Source: CAZPHU01 sp964419255 (GTDB lineage Bacteria; Fibrobacterota; Chitinivibrionia; Chitinivibrionales; CAYFVL01). Taken from it: a stretch of 10,833 nucleotides of DNA. The position numbers were made by a program, and so were the translations under genes. The notes below the pieces were generated by a model. It worked only from the letters and a program-made list of their open reading frames with translations. It did not search any database and was not told where the DNA came from. Location: assembly GCA_964419255.1 (NCBI GenBank), contig CAYQOU010000094.1, positions 1 through 10,833 on the forward strand, written 5' to 3'. Positions 7,478-10,833 of this stretch are shown piece after piece; positions within the stretch are counted from its first letter, which is position 1, and every line of letters begins with the position of its first letter.

Positions 7478-7807
7478 CAAATTCGTGCCAAGAATTTTCA
7501 ATGATTCTTCACAATCTGCGATTAGCGTTTCAGATTCTTTTTTAAGCAAATATTCAGAATCAGTCAAAAGCCTCAACCAATAGTGCGTCTCACGAGCTTC
7601 TTTGTATGCGATTGAAATTTTAGCTGCAAATTCCTTCTTCGAATGACTCCCAATCGCTTCTTCAACATTCGCACCGATTGAGGTTCCAGAACGTAAAATC
7701 TGTTTTGATAGGACATATTCCTTTTTCTTCGCTAACAGGTATTGGTACAGCTTCACTATCCTCAACGCAAACGTATAACTCTTTTCTCGTGCGATACTTT
7801 CAGCCAT
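7466..7807 (-). CDS. Four-helix-bundle protein (23S rRNA intervening-sequence type)
   Basis: 113 residues, the usual size of the TIGR02436 / S23-like family. Recognisable motifs are LRIVKLYQYLL (helix 1), LSKQILRSGTSIGANVEEAIGSHSKKEFAAKISIAYKEARETHYWLRLL (helices 2-3, the family core, about residues 34-82) and a final helix around ESLKIL. Members form homopentamers and are often encoded in 23S rRNA intervening sequences; they also occur as orphan genes and as the Avd accessory of diversity-generating retroelements. No rRNA and no reverse transcriptase is seen here. The start at 7807 is preceded by a GA-rich stretch (AAGAGAT) that may serve as ribosome-binding site. The gene is bracketed by near-identical direct repeats, and its stop codon lies inside one of them. 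A cellular role is not established for orphan members. Confidence 0.85.
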   Translation of the reverse strand: MAESIAREKSYTFALRIVKLYQYLLAKKKEYVLSKQILRSGTSIGANVEEAIGSHSKKEFAAKISIAYKEARETHYWLRLLTDSEYLLKKESETLIADCEESLKILGTNLREK

Positions 7808-7874
7808 AATCTATCTCTTAATCTCTCTTGCCTCTGTTCGTCATCTCATCTCTCTACTCTCTCCACTTCTCTCT
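7806..7874. repeat. GA/CT-rich direct repeat, copy B (5' side, spans the start codon)
   Basis: Begins ATAATCTATCTC (7806-7817), identical to the start of copy A, and ends ACTCTCTCCACTTCTCTCT (7856-7874), which differs at one position from copy A. The middle is CT-rich but about 10 bases longer. Its left edge contains the ATG of the four-helix-bundle gene. To its right, toward the next gene, lie runs of five and seven G (7886-7890 and 7906-7912) with no gene. Confidence 0.7.
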
Positions 7875-7920
7875 TGCACTGTGTTGGGGGAATGAGATTT
7901 TGTGAGGGGGGGATAGAGTA

Positions 7921-8652
7921 TTAAAATTCCAAGTCATATCTAAGCCCATAACCTGAATCGGAAAAATTATTCATAACTTCAAAGCCTTGACTATTAGCAA
8001 ATGCACACATCACTCGCATCCCTCCAAGTAGGATAGCACCAAACACTTTTCCAACGACTTTTGATTTCCTTCCACTACCATCAGGCATTCCTATGTCGTC
8101 ACTAATAACACCATAGAATCCGAGAGCATCCAACCCTAATAACAATGAAGGGATTACATACTTTGTTGATTTTGCATTAATTGGAGAGTTCAAATAATAA
8201 AACATCCCGATTGAGGGCGACACCAAACATAAACCTTTGTATAGATTTTGATTTTTGCTCTTGAATTCAGGAACAGCATACTTAGAATCGCCCCCAAGAA
8301 TACCTTGATCTGCAACCTGAGTAGCGACTTTATAGAAAAAATTGTTCTTTTTTGCCTCAGATTCATCTGAATTATTACTGTAGAAAGATGAAATTTTCAA
8401 AGACGTGTTCCCTTTCCCACTATCCTCAAAGTGTAAAGAGGCATACACCCTATTTGCAGGTGGATAAAAAACGTGTATTTCACTTGAATCGGCTAAAATT
8501 CTGTATTTGAATGACACTTTTTCGAAAGCTTGGGTGCAAGATTCTAAGGCGCTATCTATTGTAACATTATAATTGAGAATTGCTGTATTCTGCGCCGAAA
8601 CAGCCATAATTATTAAAAGCAAATTAATGGAGACCAAGCTTAACTTTGTCAT
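7921..8652 (-). CDS. Exported hydrophobic-segment protein downstream of Rhs tip (candidate immunity)
   Basis: ATG 8652 is chosen because AGAGGAAG lies at good distance and a signal peptide begins there (MTKLSLVSINLLLIIMAVSA). The longer frame from 8766 adds residues unlike a signal. The product is 243 residues. After the signal comes a soluble region of about 100 residues with little secondary-structure clue and a Lys/Asn-rich stretch. From about residue 140 there are hydrophobic segments (YKGLCLVSPSIGMFYYL, YVIPSLLLGLDALGFYGVI, VFGAILLGGMRVMCAFA), and the end is YGLRYDLEF. I do not recognise the family. The start overlaps the Rhs stop by one base (TGATG), so translation is likely coupled. 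That makes an immunity protein for the toxin plausible, as for other Rhs tips, but the link is inference. No terminator was found after the gene. Confidence 0.6.
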   Translation of the reverse strand: MTKLSLVSINLLLIIMAVSAQNTAILNYNVTIDSALESCTQAFEKVSFKYRILADSSEIHVFYPPANRVYASLHFEDSGKGNTSLKISSFYSNNSDESEAKKNNFFYKVATQVADQGILGGDSKYAVPEFKSKNQNLYKGLCLVSPSIGMFYYLNSPINAKSTKYVIPSLLLGLDALGFYGVISDDIGMPDGSGRKSKVVGKVFGAILLGGMRVMCAFANSQGFEVMNNFSDSGYGLRYDLEF

Positions 8653-9914
8653 CAAAACTTCCTCTTGTATGTATATCCTGCTCCCCAACCGCCATCCTGA
8701 GCATAACCATAATAATCTGCCAATGCCCAAGGAAATCTCACTTTGACAGTGCCAATATTTATCCATTGCTTATGTGATAATGTTTTCCCTGATGCTTGAT
8801 AGTAAACCATTGGAGTAGTAGATATCAAAGGTGAATTTTGCTGTGCGAGAATGCTAGCCGTTTGTGAAACCCAACCCCATTCAAATGGTCTGATTTTAGT
8901 TTCCCAACCCAAATTATTTAATAATTTTTCTGTCGCCGAAGAAACACCTTTTTTCGCAAGCTTTCCACTCGCATCCACAAGCGCTTTTCGAGAAACATCG
9001 CTTGCAGATACATTTTTTGCTGCGGATTTTGCACCAGAGCTTGCTAAATCACCCATTGTACCAGGAATATCAAGTTCTGCTTGTGAGGGATTTGCACATA
9101 GGTAGCTAGAAGCACCTCCAATTACTCCTCCAACCAATGCACCTCCTGCCGCTGCACTCCCGATTTGATCTGGTGTACCTGCAAAAAACTGACCTTGGTC
9201 TGCGCCACCGAACGCCCATGCATTTGCAGCCCCACCAATAGCGCCTGAAGTTGCACCAGCGACTGCTCCAGATAGTCCTGCTGCAAAACCTTCTGATATC
9301 GCCCCATTTGCTAGCCAAGATGACACACCCATATCTACACCTTGAAAAGCCACTCCTGTTACAAAACCAACAGTCGAGCCTATTACATTCCCACCAGCGA
9401 TGTATTTGAACATTTCTCCACCTTCAGCGCCTGCAGCTTTTCCAACACGATACCCTTGAATTGCTCCAGTAACGCCACCGGTTATTGAGCTTGCCAATAC
9501 AGCCCACCAATTAAATAGACCATCAGGATCAACAAAAGCTATTGGATTTACTCCATTTCCTGCATAGCCATATCCAGTCCAAAATTGCTCAAGTGGATCA
9601 ACAGATAACCAATAACCTAGCTCAGGATCGTAGTATCTCGCACCAAAGTAATATGCCTGAATCCCTGCCACCCCATTGGCAATATCTTCCCCTTCCTCAT
9701 CAAACTCCTTTTTGATGTGGTAAACGCTTCCCCCAAAATCGTCTAGAAGAGGTTTTTGAACGGGAGGCCTTTTCAGCCAGAGGTGCGGGGCCTGGATTGC
9801 GGGAGTTTTTCTTTTCGCGGCGAAAAATGGGAGGCAGCTAAAAAGAAAAAAGCCCGTGTACCGGACATCATTTCCGATTGACACGGGCGAAGTCTCTTTC
9901 GCTGCTGTGAGCAC
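8652..9914 (-). CDS. Rhs core fragment with variable C-terminal (toxin-like) tip
   Basis: The 420-residue frame contains the Rhs repeat-associated core end: GIQAYYFGARYYDPELGYWL (about residues 84-103), then SVDPL, and PIAFVDPDGL (about 124-133), which fits the PxxxxDPxGL motif where Rhs proteins are cut or change sequence. It is followed by a Gly/Ala-rich hydrophobic stretch (about 140-275) with glycine-zipper-like spacing, then a unique C-terminal domain (276-420) ending YTYKRKF. I do not recognise its activity. Full Rhs proteins exceed 1000 residues, so nearly the whole shell is absent. Residues 1-60 translate through the TA terminator (9852-9888) and are not protein-like, so the apparent ATG at 9914 is probably not used. 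The piece is most likely a displaced, silent or recombination-donor tip. Variable tips are usually toxins, as here inferred. Confidence 0.7.
   Translation of the reverse strand: MLTAAKETSPVSIGNDVRYTGFFLFSCLPFFAAKRKTPAIQAPHLWLKRPPVQKPLLDDFGGSVYHIKKEFDEEGEDIANGVAGIQAYYFGARYYDPELGYWLSVDPLEQFWTGYGYAGNGVNPIAFVDPDGLFNWWAVLASSITGGVTGAIQGYRVGKAAGAEGGEMFKYIAGGNVIGSTVGFVTGVAFQGVDMGVSSWLANGAISEGFAAGLSGAVAGATSGAIGGAANAWAFGGADQGQFFAGTPDQIGSAAAGGALVGGVIGGASSYLCANPSQAELDIPGTMGDLASSGAKSAAKNVSASDVSRKALVDASGKLAKKGVSSATEKLLNNLGWETKIRPFEWGWVSQTASILAQQNSPLISTTPMVYYQASGKTLSHKQWINIGTVKVRFPWALADYYGYAQDGGWGAGYTYKRKF
9840..9888 (-). terminator. Rho-independent terminator of the toxin-antitoxin operon
   Basis: On the minus strand, GCCCGTGT (9888-9881) pairs with ACACGGGC (9859-9852), with a smaller inner CGGA/TCCG stem in the loop. 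An uninterrupted run of TTTTTTCTTTTT follows (9851-9840). It lies 28 bp after the antitoxin stop. It falls inside the Rhs-containing reading frame. Confidence 0.85.
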
Positions 9915-9916
9915 GG

Positions 9917-10219
9917 TTAGTGCGCTCCTCTTACCCGGCGGAAGCTGATATGCGGCTCCACACCGAGAGCGTGGCCGACCTTTCGCAGAAAATTCATGCT
10001 CACATTCCGGTAGCTACCCGATTCGAGCCGGGCGATTGCCGGTTGTGAGGTATGCGCCTTCTTTGCAAGCTCTTTTTGCGTCAGCCCGGCCTTGAGTCGC
10101 AGCTTGATAACTTCTTTTGCAATCTCGAACTCCTCTTCCTGCTCCTCCCAGGCTTTGCGGAACTCGGGGTCTTCCATTTTCTTCTTCAGAAGGTCGTTAA
10201 AATCGTGGCTTTTAATCAT
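9917..10219 (-). CDS. higA: HigA-type XRE antitoxin
   Basis: 100 residues from ATG 10219, which has a strong GGGAGG ribosome-binding site; the longer in-frame start at 10426 is a shadow of the toxin gene. The N-terminal helical part (EDPEFRKAWEEQEEEFEIAK) is followed by a clear HTH-XRE at about residues 36-90: LKAGLTQKELAKKAHTSQP, then AIARLESGSYRNVSM. The protein should neutralise the neighbouring toxin and repress the operon. Its start overlaps the toxin stop (ATGA), the usual coupling. The promoter with a palindrome at 10564-10579 is its expected binding site. The downstream stop is followed by a good terminator. The gene order, toxin first, fits the HigBA type. Confidence 0.85.
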   Translation of the reverse strand: MIKSHDFNDLLKKKMEDPEFRKAWEEQEEEFEIAKEVIKLRLKAGLTQKELAKKAHTSQPAIARLESGSYRNVSMNFLRKVGHALGVEPHISFRRVRGAH

Positions 10220-10554
10220 TGCGGTTCCTCCCGTAATACTTCGTGCATCAGACGCAGCGCCCGCTCGATTTCCCGCTTGTCTGTCTTGTCCCGTTTCTTC
10301 GTGTATCCCGATGTTACCACATACAGCTTGTCCTTGTGATGGAAGTAGAACAAGCGGCAGATATTCGATGCCAGTTTTACACGCAGCTCTTTCATTCCCT
10401 CGGCATTCCGAAGCGTCTTCGACCACGGTTCCTTGAGCTGGTAGCCGAACTCCTTGAGCATATCGATTGTGTGGTACACTTTCGCCTGCATTTTTCCGGG
10501 CAGACTGTCGATAAACTCATTTGCCGGGTCGAGAAGCCTTACGTCATATTCCAT
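10216..10554 (-). CDS. higB: HigB/Gp49-type RelE-superfamily toxin
   Basis: 112 residues from ATG 10554. The frame extends to 10614, but those 20 codons include the promoter and read as non-protein. Motifs fit the HigB/phage Gp49-like family: KTLRNAEGMKELRV (about residues 47-59), NICRLFYFHH (about 64-73) and VVTSGYTKKRDKTDKREIER (about 79-98), with a C-terminal helix ALRLMHEVL. Such toxins cut mRNA on the ribosome. The Lys, Arg and Tyr residues that do the work in this family lie in these blocks, although exact catalytic residues vary. No Shine-Dalgarno precedes the ATG, and the -10 element ends only 6 nt before it, so the mRNA is probably leaderless. The toxin TGA overlaps the antitoxin ATG. 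Confidence 0.85.
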   Translation of the reverse strand: MEYDVRLLDPANEFIDSLPGKMQAKVYHTIDMLKEFGYQLKEPWSKTLRNAEGMKELRVKLASNICRLFYFHHKDKLYVVTSGYTKKRDKTDKREIERALRLMHEVLREEPQ

Positions 10555-10560
10555 GCTATT

Positions 10561-10589
10561 AATATACCATTTTTGGTATTTATGTGCAA
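10561..10589 (-). promoter_or_regulatory. higBA promoter with overlapping palindromic operator
   Basis: On the minus strand, TTGCAC (10589-10584), a spacer of exactly 17 nt and TATATT (10566-10561) form a convincing sigma-70 promoter. ATACCA / TGGTAT (arms 10564-10569 and 10574-10579) surround a TTTT loop, an inverted repeat covering the spacer and edge of the -10. This is the expected antitoxin or toxin-antitoxin complex operator. The promoter lies in the 52-bp gap after the recombinase gene. Confidence 0.75.
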
Positions 10590-10606
10590 CTGGATTGCGT
10601 TTAAAG

Positions 10607-10833
10607 CTATTCATTATTCACCTCTCGGGTGATATCGGGTATGGCATGGCACCGCTTCAAGTCCATCGGAACTAGCCGGGTATAGACCTGCGTGGTTTCA
10701 AGCTTCTTGTGCCCCAGCATCCGGGAGACATCCTGCACCGGTGCACCGTGCCGGATAAGGTCGGTGGCAAAGGCATGGCGCAGGTTGTGGGGGGCAAAGC
10801 CACGGCCAAAGCCGTATTTGCTGCGCAGCCGCC
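10607..10833 (-). CDS. Tyrosine recombinase/integrase, C-terminal part (5' end outside window)
   Basis: The minus strand reads 75 codons to TAG at 10607. Visible active-site boxes are APHNLRHAFATDLIRHG (HxxR), VSRMLGHKKLETTQVYTRL (LGH box with the catalytic Tyr) and a VPMDLKRCHAIP tail. This is the C-terminal part of a phage-type integrase or XerC/D-like tyrosine recombinase. Its N-terminal core-binding domain is beyond the window edge. It stops 52 bp before the toxin start, so the toxin-antitoxin pair follows in the same direction. Its orientation and GC-richness suggest it belongs to the accessory segment; the element type cannot be decided without the missing part. Confidence 0.9.
   Translation of the reverse strand, partial: RLRSKYGFGRGFAPHNLRHAFATDLIRHGAPVQDVSRMLGHKKLETTQVYTRLVPMDLKRCHAIPDITREVNNE

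Noticed and set aside
7466..7807. Diversity-generating retroelement (Avd) or an rRNA intervening sequence
   Set aside because: No reverse transcriptase, template/variable repeat or 23S rRNA sequence is visible on either side.
7419..7874. A CRISPR array or microsatellite explanation for the GA/CT-rich repeats
   Set aside because: There are only two long copies separated by a whole gene, with no spacers of regular length. Non-repetitive ends match, so they are more than simple CT tracts.
7886..7912. G-runs as a G-quadruplex
   Set aside because: Only two runs of G are present in the stretch, and four are needed for an intramolecular quadruplex.
9106..9318. Small minus-strand frames within the Rhs tip
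   Set aside because: They are alternative frames of the Gly/Ala-rich coding stretch, rich in Arg, Trp and Cys, and not protein-like.
9812..9826. Palindrome TTTTCGC-G-GCGAAAA as a second terminator
   Set aside because: A one-base loop cannot form a stable hairpin of this size without opening base pairs, and a good terminator lies just upstream on the same strand.
10052..10436. Plus-strand frames opposite the toxin-antitoxin genes
   Set aside because: Both minus-strand genes are well supported by motifs, ribosome-binding site, overlap and promoter; the plus frames are shadows.

Overview
The window looks like a piece of a Fibrobacterota-type genome (Fibrobacter/Chitinispirillum relatives). The strongest clue is a TIGR02147-type regulator, a paralogous family typical of that phylum. 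It sits among exported proteins with CsgG-like, FlgT-like and type IX sorting-like features. The phylum assignment is an inference from gene content.

Left part (1-5667, all minus strand): five genes in a row, read right to left. They are a CsgG/HfaB-like protein with a C-terminal outer-membrane barrel (5667-4261), a lipoprotein with repeated BamE/SmpA-like segments (4247-3342), an exported protein with a C-terminal sorting-like domain (3254-2001), the TIGR02147 regulator (1903-1055), and a FlgT/CsgG-like exported protein that runs off the left edge (1048-1). Gaps are 13, 87, 97 and 6 bp. The FlgT-like gene is absent as a closed frame only because its stop lies outside the window. All except the regulator carry export signals, so this reads as an envelope locus with its own regulator.

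Middle part (5668-7920): a scarred region. An alpha/beta-hydrolase keeps its catalytic triad but has lost its 5' part. It abuts a doubly truncated IS66 transposase, fused in frame to an unrelated N-terminal segment. Next comes a four-helix-bundle (23S rRNA intervening-sequence-like) gene, bracketed by two copies of a GA-rich direct repeat.

Right part (7921-10833, all minus strand): accessory cargo. From the right edge it holds the end of a tyrosine recombinase, a HigB/HigA-type toxin-antitoxin pair with a well-formed promoter/operator, and a rho-independent terminator. After that come an Rhs core fragment with a variable C-terminal region and a signal-peptide protein whose start overlaps the Rhs stop, a candidate effector/immunity pair. 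The Rhs reading frame runs back through the toxin-antitoxin terminator, so its apparent 5' end is not a genuine gene start. The tip looks displaced from a full-length rhs gene.
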